From QWHO01 sp039809865 (GTDB lineage Bacteria > Vulcanimicrobiota > Xenobia > Xenobiales > QWHO01), in contig JBDHVW010000042.1 of NCBI GenBank assembly GCA_039809865.1, forward strand, positions 1 to 64,000: 64,000 nucleotides of DNA. Direction: 5' to 3'. The translations under genes and the position numbers were made by a program. Below, piece after piece: positions 1 to 7,545 of the stretch (the stretch's first letter is position 1; the number at the start of each line of letters is the position of its first letter). Under the pieces are notes generated by a model. The model was given only the letters and a program-made list of their open reading frames with translations, was not told the origin of the DNA and made no database searches.

Positions 1-205
1 GCCCGGACATGTCCACCCCAGCGGACGGACGTCCAGGGTGTCCCGCGCCTGGCCCGGACATGTCCACCCCAGCGGACGGACGTCCAGGGTGTCCCGCGCC
101 TGTCCACCCCAGCGGACGGACGTCAGGCGTGTCCCGCGCCTGGCCCGGACATGTCCACCCCAGCGGACGGACGTCAGGCGTGTCCCGCGCCTGGCCCGGA
201 CCATC
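1..205. repeat. Tandem array of a 51-bp repeat, left window edge
   Basis: Two near-identical 51-bp units (1-51 and 52-102), a shortened unit lacking the first 11 bases (about 103-142) and a fourth, slightly diverged unit (about 143-193) stand head to tail. Each full unit contains the near-palindrome GGACATGTCC and the string CACCCCAGCGGACGGACGTC. The array starts just beyond the 3' end of the minus-strand aspartokinase gene and is probably cut by the window edge. The reverse complement of the unit shares a core with the array at 61575-61739, so this is a dispersed intergenic family. No unique spacers separate the units, so it is not a CRISPR. Function unknown. Confidence 0.85.
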
Positions 206-217
206 TCGGCCCGCGTG

Positions 218-1426
218 TCAGGGGGTGAGGCCGAACTCCTCATGGAGGGCTTTCACGGCGGTGCCGAGCTGGGCTTCAGGGACCAGGCACGAGATGGTGA
301 TGTTGGAGTCGGTGGTGTGGAGGACTTCCACGCCGCTTCCCACCAGCGCTTTGAGGACGCGCGCGAGCACGCCGGGGGTGCCGCGCATTCCGGCGCCCAC
401 CACGCTGAGCTTGGCGCAGCCCTCCCGGACGCGGTACTTGAGGGCGTGCGCGTCCAGGGCCTGGCGGGCGGCCTCCTGGCGGTCGGCGCGGAAGATGAAG
501 TACAGCCGCTCGTCACAGGCGTTCGAGAGGTCGATGTTGACACGGGCCTCCGCCAGCGCCTGGAGGGCTCGCATCCGGTCGCGGTCGAGGTGCTCCACCG
601 AGCACTCCACGACCATCTGCGTCAAGTTGGTTACGTGCGCCACGCTCGTCACGACGCGGGTCCGCTCGAAAGCGTCCTTTGGCATGACCTGGCTGAGGAA
701 CGTGCCATAGCCGTCCGAGAACGTGTTCTTGATCCAGACCGGCACGCTGTGCTCGGAAGCCAGATCCACCGCGCGCGGATGCACGACTTTGGCGCCCTCC
801 CCGGCCAGCTCGCCCATCTCCTCGAAGTTCAGCTGGGGCAGGATCTGCGCCTGATCGTATACGCGCGGATCGGCGGTCAGCACACCCTCGACATCGGTGT
901 AGATCTCGACGAAGTCGGCTTTCAAAGCCGCCCCCAGCGCCACGGCGGTGGTATCGCTGCCGCCCCGGCCGAGCGTGGTCGTCTCCAGCGCGGCCGTGGC
1001 GCCCTGGAAACCCGCCACCACGGTGATGACGCCCTGCCCGAGGAGGTGCTTCAGCCGGGTGGGATTGATGCTCAGGATCTTGGCATCGCCGTGCTCGCCG
1101 TTCGTCAGGATGCCCGCCTGCAGACCGGTGAGCGCACGCGCGCTGTAGCCCAGGTCGCGCAGATGCTGCGCCATCACGACACAGGCGATGTTCTCGCCGC
1201 AGGCCATCAGCAGATCGAGGTCGCGGCGGTCAGGTTGAGCGCTGTGCGCCAGCAGCTCGAGGAGGCTGTCCGTGGCGTAAGGCTGAGGCTTTCGACCCAT
1301 CGCGCTGATCACCACGCAGCACGCCAGCCCCCGGTCGAGAGCATTGAGGATCTTCTGCGCCACCAGATTCCGCGACTCGGGCGTCGCCACCGACGTCCCC
1401 CCGAACTTCTGCACCACCACTCGCAT
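218..1426 (-). CDS. lysC: Aspartokinase (monofunctional, with ACT domains)
   Basis: Phosphorylates aspartate with ATP, the first step towards lysine, diaminopimelate, threonine and methionine. The 402-residue product begins MRVVVQKFGGTS, the kinase signature; further hallmarks are GRGGSDTTAVALGAALKA and YTDVEGVLTADPR. The last ~140 residues form two ACT-like regions (TNLTQMVVECSVEH; AKLSVVGAGMRGTPGVLARV), so feedback control by an amino acid is likely from family knowledge. The frame can be extended 21 codons upstream, but the KFGGTS motif sits seven residues after the ATG at 1426, as is usual, so that start is chosen. It is the last gene of the minus-strand unit with asd and dapB. dapG is an alternative symbol; allosteric class cannot be read from sequence alone. 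Confidence 0.95.
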   Translation of the reverse strand: MRVVVQKFGGTSVATPESRNLVAQKILNALDRGLACCVVISAMGRKPQPYATDSLLELLAHSAQPDRRDLDLLMACGENIACVVMAQHLRDLGYSARALTGLQAGILTNGEHGDAKILSINPTRLKHLLGQGVITVVAGFQGATAALETTTLGRGGSDTTAVALGAALKADFVEIYTDVEGVLTADPRVYDQAQILPQLNFEEMGELAGEGAKVVHPRAVDLASEHSVPVWIKNTFSDGYGTFLSQVMPKDAFERTRVVTSVAHVTNLTQMVVECSVEHLDRDRMRALQALAEARVNIDLSNACDERLYFIFRADRQEAARQALDAHALKYRVREGCAKLSVVGAGMRGTPGVLARVLKALVGSGVEVLHTTDSNITISCLVPEAQLGTAVKALHEEFGLTP

Positions 1427-1507
1427 AGGGAGGGCGGTTCGGGGTGCGGGAAGCCGGTCCTCCGGGTCTCCCACTGCGAGATCGGGCAACTACGGCTTTT
1501 CCAGGTT

Positions 1508-1855
1508 TCACTCCGGAAGGTCCCGATTCAGGTGGATGCCCGTCCGCCACGCCTGCTCGAACTCGTCGCGCGAAATGGCGGTCAGCTTGTAGTCGAAACG
1601 AGGGTCGGGCTCAAGGTCCGCGTCACTCCAAGGCTTGTCCGGCAGCATTCCCCAATGGTCGTGCAAGTGATTCCAGTCATAGCTGCAGCGATTACCGTTG
1701 GAGTAAGCGTCCAGGTGACGGAACGGCCAGCCTTCCTCGTCGAGCTCCAAATAGCACTCGAAAATTTCGCCCCAGGCCTCGGTCTCGTCGGCGTAGTGTA
1801 CGTCCGAGACATACTTCCAGTAGAGCGACGGTAGTCTAGAGCTTGCCCTGTCCAA
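1508..1855 (-). CDS. Small DUF6881-like protein inside the lysine operon
   Basis: A 115-residue acidic, tryptophan-rich protein. The pattern SLYWKYVSDVHY near the N-terminus, ELDEEGWPFRHLDAY in the middle and DPRFDYKLTAISRDEFEQAW at the end resembles the DUF6881 family (an immunity- or accessory-like domain of unknown function); that match is from memory and is moderate. The best start is a TTG at 1855 with GGAAG upstream, which overlaps the asd stop by 20 bases, so translation is probably coupled. It lies between asd and aspartokinase, two enzymes of one pathway, where such a gene is not usually found. No catalytic motif is visible. Confidence 0.65.
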   Translation of the reverse strand: MDRASSRLPSLYWKYVSDVHYADETEAWGEIFECYLELDEEGWPFRHLDAYSNGNRCSYDWNHLHDHWGMLPDKPWSDADLEPDPRFDYKLTAISRDEFEQAWRTGIHLNRDLPE

Positions 1856-2837
1856 GCAGCACTTCCGCGATCTGCACCGCGTTCGTGGCCGCGCCCTTGC
1901 GGAGATTGTCGGCCACGCACCAGAAGCTCAGGCCGTTCTCGCAGCTCGGGTCCTTACGTACCCGGCCCACCAGCACCTGATCCTGGTGCTGGGCGTCCAG
2001 AGGCGTCGGGTAGACCAGATTGGCCGGGTCGTCCTGGAGGACGATGCCCGGGGCGGCCGCCAACAGGCGGCGAGCCTCCTCGGCTGAAACCGGGCGCTCG
2101 AACTCCGCCAGCACCGACTCGCTGTGCGCGTAGAAGACCGGCACCCGCACGCAGGTTGCGGTGATCTTCAGGTCGGGCAGGTCCATGATTTTGCGGGTCT
2201 CGGCCATCATCTTGTGCTCTTCGCCCGTGAAGCCGTCGGGCTGGAAGGACGCGATGTGGGGTAGCAAGTTGAAGGCGATGGGGCGCGGATAGACGGTCGG
2301 GGGCGCCGGGGGCAGCCCCTGGCCATAAGCCTCGGCCTGCGCCTGCAGCTCGTCGATGGCATCTTTGCCCGTGCCACTCACCGACTGGAACGTGGTTACC
2401 ACCACGCGCTTGAGTCCATACGCTTTGTGCAGCGGCGCCAGGGCCACCACCATCTGAATGGTCGAGCAGTTCGGATTGGCGACCAGCTTCGCACCCTGCA
2501 GGTGGTCCGGATTCACTTCCGGCACGACCAGAGGCACGTTGGGCTCCATCCGGTAGGTGGCCGAGTTGTCCACCACCACGGCGCCCTTCTCGTTGGCGCG
2601 GGGCGCGTAAGTGGACGAGGCGATCTCTCCGCCCGCGAACAGGGCGAGGTGCACCGAGGACCAGTCGAACTCCTCGACGTTCTGCACCGTCAGCTCGTTG
2701 ACGCGGGAGCCCGCGCTGCGGGCCGTGGCCAGGGCGTAGAGCGAATCGACCGGGAAAGCGCGATCATCGAGCACCTTCAACATAGCCTTGCCCACCGCTC
2801 CGGTGGCGCCCACGACCGCGACGTTCCACTTCTTCAC
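1836..2837 (-). CDS. asd: Aspartate-semialdehyde dehydrogenase
   Basis: Reduces aspartyl phosphate to aspartate semialdehyde with NADPH, the branch point before dapA and hom. The 333-residue protein opens with the Rossmann loop VVGATGAVGKAML. The catalytic cysteine lies in NPNCSTIQMV. SVSGTGKDAIDEL and CVRVPVFYAHSE are further family signatures. Length is normal. Its start overlaps the dapB stop by four bases (ATGA), showing one transcription and translation unit with dapB. Downstream it overlaps the DUF6881-like gene. Confidence 0.97.
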   Translation of the reverse strand: MKKWNVAVVGATGAVGKAMLKVLDDRAFPVDSLYALATARSAGSRVNELTVQNVEEFDWSSVHLALFAGGEIASSTYAPRANEKGAVVVDNSATYRMEPNVPLVVPEVNPDHLQGAKLVANPNCSTIQMVVALAPLHKAYGLKRVVVTTFQSVSGTGKDAIDELQAQAEAYGQGLPPAPPTVYPRPIAFNLLPHIASFQPDGFTGEEHKMMAETRKIMDLPDLKITATCVRVPVFYAHSESVLAEFERPVSAEEARRLLAAAPGIVLQDDPANLVYPTPLDAQHQDQVLVGRVRKDPSCENGLSFWCVADNLRKGAATNAVQIAEVLLGQGKL

Positions 2838-3643
2838 AGGTCGAGCACGTTCTCCAGACCGACCACCATGCCCGTGATGCGATTCACGCGCTGGACCGCC
2901 ATGATGACGCCCGGCATGTAGCTCTCGCGTGAGAACGAATCGTGGCGAATGGTCAAGGTCTCGCCGGCGCCTCCCAGGATGACTTCCTGGTGGGCCACCA
3001 GTCCCGGCATGCGCACCGAGTGGATGCGGATCCCCGCCATGTTACCGCCGCGCACGCCTTTGATGTTCTCGGGCGCCTCGGTGGCGGCCCGGAAACCGTC
3101 GGGACGCGCTTTGCGCATCTGCTCGGCGGTGCGGGTGGCCGTGCCCGAAGGCGCATCCAGCTTGCGCTCGTGATGCTTCTCGATGATCTCGGCCCAGCGA
3201 AAATACTTGGCGGCGTCACGCGCAAAGCGCATCATCAGCACCGCGCCCATGGCGAAGTTGGGCACCACCAGCACGCGATTCCCCGCCGAGGCCTGCTCGA
3301 TCTCGTTCTCATCCAGAGCAGGGATGCCCGTCGTGCCGACCACCACCGCCATCTTGTGGCGAAAGGCGGCCAGCACGGTGTCCTTGACGGCCGTGCCAAT
3401 GGTAAAATCGACCACCACGCCACCCTGAGCCTGCTCCAGCGCGGCTTCGAGCTGATCGGTCACAGCGATGCCGCAGGGCTCGCCCGTGGCCAGAGCGCCG
3501 ATGTCCTCGCCCATATGGCGGGCGTGCCCGACGGCCGCCACCAGCTGCATGTCGACTTGCTGCAGGACGGTACCGACCGTCTCGCGTCCCATCCGGCCCG
3601 TGGCCCCCACCACGACGACCGGGATGACGTCGTTTTCCGCCAT
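2834..3643 (-). CDS. dapB: 4-hydroxy-tetrahydrodipicolinate reductase
   Basis: NAD(P)H-dependent reductase of the diaminopimelate/lysine pathway, acting after dapA. The 269-residue product has the nucleotide-binding loop VVVGATGRMGRE and the substrate-binding signature EKHHERKLDAPSGTA, with its paired histidines, catalytic lysine and DAPSGTA loop. Length is typical. It follows the M16 protease gene by ten bases and overlaps asd by four. dapA itself is not in this window. Confidence 0.97.
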   Translation of the reverse strand: MAENDVIPVVVVGATGRMGRETVGTVLQQVDMQLVAAVGHARHMGEDIGALATGEPCGIAVTDQLEAALEQAQGGVVVDFTIGTAVKDTVLAAFRHKMAVVVGTTGIPALDENEIEQASAGNRVLVVPNFAMGAVLMMRFARDAAKYFRWAEIIEKHHERKLDAPSGTATRTAEQMRKARPDGFRAATEAPENIKGVRGGNMAGIRIHSVRMPGLVAHQEVILGGAGETLTIRHDSFSRESYMPGVIMAVQRVNRITGMVVGLENVLDL

Positions 3644-3653
3644 CGTCCCTCCT

Positions 3654-4949
3654 CTAGCCCCGGGCAGCCTCGGCGGCGCCGGCGGCTCCTGCCGTGAGCG
3701 GGCGACCCTTGACGCCGTCGATCTCGCTCACCGGACCCAGCACCGTCAACGTGTAGCGCTCGGTGTCGATCAACCACTCGGCCAGCTCGCGCACCTGCGC
3801 GGGCGTCACCGCATCGATCTTGGCGATCACTTCCTCCAGGCTGATGAGTCGCCCGTAGTAGTGCTCGCAACGCGCCAACCGCATCATGCGGCTGGAGGTG
3901 GACTCCAGCGCCAGGGCGATGGACCCCTTGAGATGCTCGCGCGAACGCTCGAACTCCACGCTGGTCATTCCATCCTTGCGCAGGTTGGTCAGCACCTCGC
4001 GGGTCAGGTCGAGCACCTGAGGCATGCGCTCAGCGCTCGTGCTGGCGTAGATTCCAAACACACCGCAGTCGCGGTAGCTGTTCTGGAACGTCCCCACCGA
4101 GTAGACCAGGCCGCGTTTCTCGCGAATCTCCTGGAACAACCGGCTGGACATGGACCCGCCCAGCACGCTGTCGAGCACCAGCATCGCGTAGCGTCGGTCG
4201 TCGGTCTGGGAGAGGCCGTCGCAACCGTAGCACATGTAGGCCTGCTCGCAGTCTTTGGTGCGCACGGTGGTCTGAGGCTTGGAGCGCGGGACGCTGTGGT
4301 TGATGTCGGCCCGCGTGGTGGGCAGCCCCTTCTCGAGGTAACCCTTGACCTGGTTCAGGAAATCCTGGTGGCGCACCTGACCGGCTGCCGCCACGATGAG
4401 GTTGGGGGCCACGTAATGGCGGCCCAGATAACTCTTGAGCTCCTGGCGGGTCAGTCCGCTGACCACCTCGCGACGCCCGATGACGGGACGCCCGAGCGGG
4501 TCATCTCCCCAGAGATTCTTGGTGAAAAGGTCGAAGATGATCTCGTCGGGAGCATCCTCGTACATCTTGATTTCTTCGAGCACCACGCCCTTCTCGCGCT
4601 CGATCTCCTCTTCGTCGAGCAGCGAGTTGAGCAGCATGTCCGACAGAATCTCGAGCGCCAGAGGGAGATGGTGGTCCATCACCCGGGCGTAGTAGCAAGT
4701 GGATTCTTTCTCGGTGAAGGCATTGATGTGCCCTCCGACCCCATCCATCGCCTCGGCGATCTCCGCGGCGGTACGGGAAGGTGTTCCTTTGAAAAGCAGG
4801 TGCTCGAGAAAATGAGACAGCCCCGCCTGATCGGACTTCTCGTTACGCGACCCTACCGTAGCCCAAATGCCCAATGAGCAGGAACGAAACTCGGGCATTT
4901 CCTCGGTGACCACGGTCAAACCGTTTTCTAAGATAGTTTTTTCGTACAT
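3654..4949 (-). CDS. M16 family zinc metalloprotease (processing-peptidase-like)
   Basis: A 431-residue single-unit M16 (pitrilysin/MPP beta-like) protease. The inverted zinc motif HFLEH is at about residue 46, followed by FKGTPSRTAAEI, and the third metal ligand is in EREKGVVLEEIKMYEDAPD. A second, non-catalytic M16 domain follows (YYGRLISLEEVIAKIDAVTP near the end). No signal peptide is visible, so cytoplasmic peptide processing or degradation is likely. Genes of this type often stand next to dap genes in bacteria, and here it heads the dapB-asd unit. The physiological substrate is unknown. Confidence 0.9.
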   Translation of the reverse strand: MYEKTILENGLTVVTEEMPEFRSCSLGIWATVGSRNEKSDQAGLSHFLEHLLFKGTPSRTAAEIAEAMDGVGGHINAFTEKESTCYYARVMDHHLPLALEILSDMLLNSLLDEEEIEREKGVVLEEIKMYEDAPDEIIFDLFTKNLWGDDPLGRPVIGRREVVSGLTRQELKSYLGRHYVAPNLIVAAAGQVRHQDFLNQVKGYLEKGLPTTRADINHSVPRSKPQTTVRTKDCEQAYMCYGCDGLSQTDDRRYAMLVLDSVLGGSMSSRLFQEIREKRGLVYSVGTFQNSYRDCGVFGIYASTSAERMPQVLDLTREVLTNLRKDGMTSVEFERSREHLKGSIALALESTSSRMMRLARCEHYYGRLISLEEVIAKIDAVTPAQVRELAEWLIDTERYTLTVLGPVSEIDGVKGRPLTAGAAGAAEAARG

Positions 4950-5042
4950 AGTGCAGTGACTTGAAGACTGGGCTTCAACGGGATGGAGATGTTCCCCTTC
5001 GAGCCCGATTTTTAGGACCGGGCCCCACGTCGTGCCAGCGGC

Positions 5043-6680
5043 TCAGGCCACGGACGCCAACAATTCCCGCGCATGCCGGCGGGCCGTGTCGGGCGATGCG
5101 TCGCCGCTGAGCATACGGGCCAGCTCTCCCTCGCGGCGATCCCCGACCAGGGTCTCCACGGCGATGCGAGTCTGTCCCTTTGTGGCGCTCTTGGTCAGCC
5201 GGAAGTGGCGCGTGGCGCCCGCGGCCAGGACGGCCAGGTGGGTGACGCTCAGCACCTGGCAACGCTGGCTCAGTTCGCGTAGCTTGCCGGAGACGGCCTC
5301 GGCCGCGCGCCCGCCGAGCCCGGCGTCTACCTCGTCGAACACCAGGGTCGGGATTGGCTCGAAGCGCGAGAAGACGGCCACCAGCGCCAGCATCAATCGG
5401 GAGAGCTCGCCCCCCGAGGCGATTCGGGCCAGGGGCAGTGGCTCCACGCCCGGATTGGGCGCCAGCAGGAACTCGCCCCGCTCGAGCCCGCCGGGACCCG
5501 CCTCGGCCAACCCCTCCAGGCGCACCTCGAAGCGAGTGTGCTCGAGACCCAGACCCTTCAGCTCGGCCTCGACCTCGCGCGCGAGCTTCTTGGCCCCCCG
5601 TCGGCGGGCCAGGGACAGCTCGGAGGCCAGCGCGTCGCGACGAGCGCGCGCTTCGGCCAGCTGCGACTCCAGCTCGCTGCCGCGAGCCTCGGCCTGCAGT
5701 AAGGCGTCTCGTTTGGCGCGGGCCTGGCCGGCGTAGGCCAGCACCTCGCCCAGGTCAGCCCCGTACTTTCGTTTGAGGCTCCGCAGCAGGTCGAGACGGG
5801 CCTCTACCTCTTCGAGGCGCGTGGGATTGGACCCCAGCTCCTCGGAGTAAGCACTCAGCTCGAGGCTGCACTCGCCCAGAAGCATCGTGATCTCGGCCAG
5901 CCGCGACGCCAGGGGCTCGATGCCGGCCGGGTCGTGTCGGACCAGACCGCGGAGCTGGCGCTCGGCCCGATCCAGACCGGCGTGCGCCAGCATTTCGGCG
6001 ACCTGGGAGGTGCCGGCCGCCAGGTCGGAGGCTGACGCCAGGCGCCGCGCTTCGTTCAACAGCGCCTCCTCCTCGTCGGCCTGCACGCGGGCACCCTCGA
6101 TCTCGGTGAGCTCGTGGTCGAGCCACTCCAGCTCCCGGTTGCGATCGCGCTCGGCCTGTCGCAGGGCCTCCAGTTCGTGGGATAGCTGCGTGGCCAGGCG
6201 GTGGGCCGCGGAGTAGACCTCCAGGCGCGCCAGGTGCTCTCCCCCCACCGACCGGTCGAGCAGCTCCAGATGGCGCGAGGGGCGCAAGAGGCTGTAGTGC
6301 TGGTGCTGACCGTGCAGGTCGACGAGATACTCGGACAGCTCGCGCAAATTGCCCAGCGTGCTCATGCGGGCGTTGATCCGGGCCACGCTGCGCCCCCCCG
6401 CGCCGATCTCACGCGAGAGCACGACCTCGTCACCCTCGTCCATTCCCCACTGCTCCAGGAGCTGCCGCGCCGGCCCGGGCTCGAGCCGAAAACGCCCCTG
6501 CACCCGGCAGCCGGCGTGGGCCTTCTGCTCGAGTTGCCCCCCGAGCAAGAACTGCAAGGCATCCAGCACGATGGACTTGCCCGCGCCCGTCTCTCCGGTC
6601 AGGACATTGAACGCTCCGTCAAACTCCAGGCGGGCTTCCTGGACCAGGGCGAAGTTGAAAATTTCGATTTCTTCCAGCAT
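5043..6680 (-). CDS. recN: DNA repair protein RecN
   Basis: SMC-like ATPase acting in double-strand break repair. The 545-residue product begins MLEEIEIFNFALVQEA, then has the Walker A loop GETGAGKS, a long Arg/Glu/Ala-rich coiled-coil stretch (about residues 150-360) broken by a hinge-like part, and the Walker B region LVFDEVDAGLGG near residue 445, followed by a typical SVTHLAVLAA loop. The open frame extends 16 codons upstream, but the family start matches the ATG at 6680. The 93 bases to the M16 gene hold no clear terminator, so read-through into the dap unit is possible. Confidence 0.95.
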   Translation of the reverse strand: MLEEIEIFNFALVQEARLEFDGAFNVLTGETGAGKSIVLDALQFLLGGQLEQKAHAGCRVQGRFRLEPGPARQLLEQWGMDEGDEVVLSREIGAGGRSVARINARMSTLGNLRELSEYLVDLHGQHQHYSLLRPSRHLELLDRSVGGEHLARLEVYSAAHRLATQLSHELEALRQAERDRNRELEWLDHELTEIEGARVQADEEEALLNEARRLASASDLAAGTSQVAEMLAHAGLDRAERQLRGLVRHDPAGIEPLASRLAEITMLLGECSLELSAYSEELGSNPTRLEEVEARLDLLRSLKRKYGADLGEVLAYAGQARAKRDALLQAEARGSELESQLAEARARRDALASELSLARRRGAKKLAREVEAELKGLGLEHTRFEVRLEGLAEAGPGGLERGEFLLAPNPGVEPLPLARIASGGELSRLMLALVAVFSRFEPIPTLVFDEVDAGLGGRAAEAVSGKLRELSQRCQVLSVTHLAVLAAGATRHFRLTKSATKGQTRIAVETLVGDRREGELARMLSGDASPDTARRHARELLASVA

Positions 6681-6896
6681 AGGAGTTGAATTCTCCCCAA
6701 CACGGGGAAGTCTCCTGCAAAATCTCAAAAAATTTCACGATACGTGTAGTTCAACCATGTTTTTGCCCATGCATGGAAGTCCGGACTCGATGTCGGCCTT
6801 ACGCAAGCTGGCGAGGGCGTTTTGCCGTCGTTGGCGTTGGGGCCGGGACGGTGGAGCGAAGGTGAAGCCGGCGGGACATGGGAAACCGGAGAGAGG
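6681..6896. promoter_or_regulatory. Divergent intergenic region recN / HxlR regulator
   Basis: This 216-bp gap separates recN (minus) from the HxlR gene (plus), so it must hold two promoters. It is AT-rich at the recN side (6720-6770), where ACGATACGTGTAGTTCAACC could be part of a regulator site. I see no confident -35/-10 pair and no open frame with a ribosome site. Confidence 0.35.
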
Positions 6897-7292
6897 ATGA
6901 GGCCAACGACATCCAGTCGGCAGGGGGAGGCCTGCCAATCGATCCGGCACGTGCTGGGTCGCCTGGGCGACAAGTGGAGCCTGCTGATCGTCTTCAATCT
7001 GGCCCGAGGCCCATTGCGCTTCAACGAGCTGCGCCGCACCGTCGAGGGGATCTCACAGAGAATGCTGACCCTGACGCTGCGCGAGCTGGAGCGGGACGGG
7101 CTGGTGCTGCGCACCGTGACCCCCTCGGTGCCGCCCCGCGTGGACTACGAGCTGACCGAGCTCGGGACGGGACTCCTGGAGCCAACCCGGCGCCTGGTGG
7201 AGTGGGCCTTGCGCAACCAGGTCGCGATGGAGACGGCCCGGCGCGAGTACGACGCTAGGCCCCCCGAATCTCCCCGTCATGGAAGACCTTGA
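6897..7292 (+). CDS. HxlR-family winged-helix transcriptional regulator
   Basis: A 131-residue DNA-binding protein. It carries the full HxlR pattern: a cysteine shortly before the domain (GEACQSI), then LGDKWSLLIVFNLARGPLRF, NELRRTVEGISQRML, TLRELERDGLVLR and the wing region PPRVDYELTELG. The start at 6897 has GGAGAGAGG immediately upstream. An open frame begins 25 codons earlier, but that extension is not conserved-looking. The family usually represses a divergently transcribed gene, often an oxidoreductase, in response to electrophiles or redox stress. Here the divergent gene is recN, which would be an unusual target. Its 3' end overlaps the convergent small gene by 38 bases. Confidence 0.9.
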   Translation: MRPTTSSRQGEACQSIRHVLGRLGDKWSLLIVFNLARGPLRFNELRRTVEGISQRMLTLTLRELERDGLVLRTVTPSVPPRVDYELTELGTGLLEPTRRLVEWALRNQVAMETARREYDARPPESPRHGRP

Positions 7293-7545
7293 CCACGCGC
7301 GGGGCCAGGATCAGGCTGTTGAGGGCACTGCGGGGGATGTCGGCGGAAAAGGCGTTGATGATGTAGAGGTCGTCCTTTACCGTGCCGCGCAGGGTGCTGA
7401 CCAGGCGGCGGTCGTCCTCTTTGAGGCCGTCGGTGGTCTGGATGATGACGGTGAGCAGCTCGGGGGCGGCCGGATCGTCCAGCATCGCCCGCAACGAGGG
7501 ATCGAGCTTCTGGTTTTCCAGGCCCGACTGGGATTCTTCGAACAT
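7255..7545 (-). CDS. Small inhibitor-I9/subtilisin-propeptide-like protein
   Basis: A 96-residue protein, MFEESQSGLENQKLDPSLRA onward, with PELLTVIIQT, a variable arm, LINAF-type core LYIINAFSADIPRSALNSL and final VVKVFHDGEI. This order (beta strand, helix, INAFSA, helix, strand ending in a short charged tail) resembles the propeptide/inhibitor I9 domain that folds and inhibits subtilases. The fold assignment is by eye. The ATG overlaps the stop of the clostripain-like gene in an ATGA, so the two are made together. It may be a chaperone or inhibitor of that peptidase or of another protease. There is no signal peptide. Confidence 0.7.
   Translation of the reverse strand: MFEESQSGLENQKLDPSLRAMLDDPAAPELLTVIIQTTDGLKEDDRRLVSTLRGTVKDDLYIINAFSADIPRSALNSLILAPRVVKVFHDGEIRGA

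Noticed and set aside
1..205. CRISPR array
   Set aside because: Units are contiguous and vary among themselves; there are no equal-length unique spacers and no cas genes.
38..1834. Long plus-strand frame from the left repeat array
   Set aside because: Runs opposite aspartokinase and the DUF6881-like gene and begins in tandem repeats.
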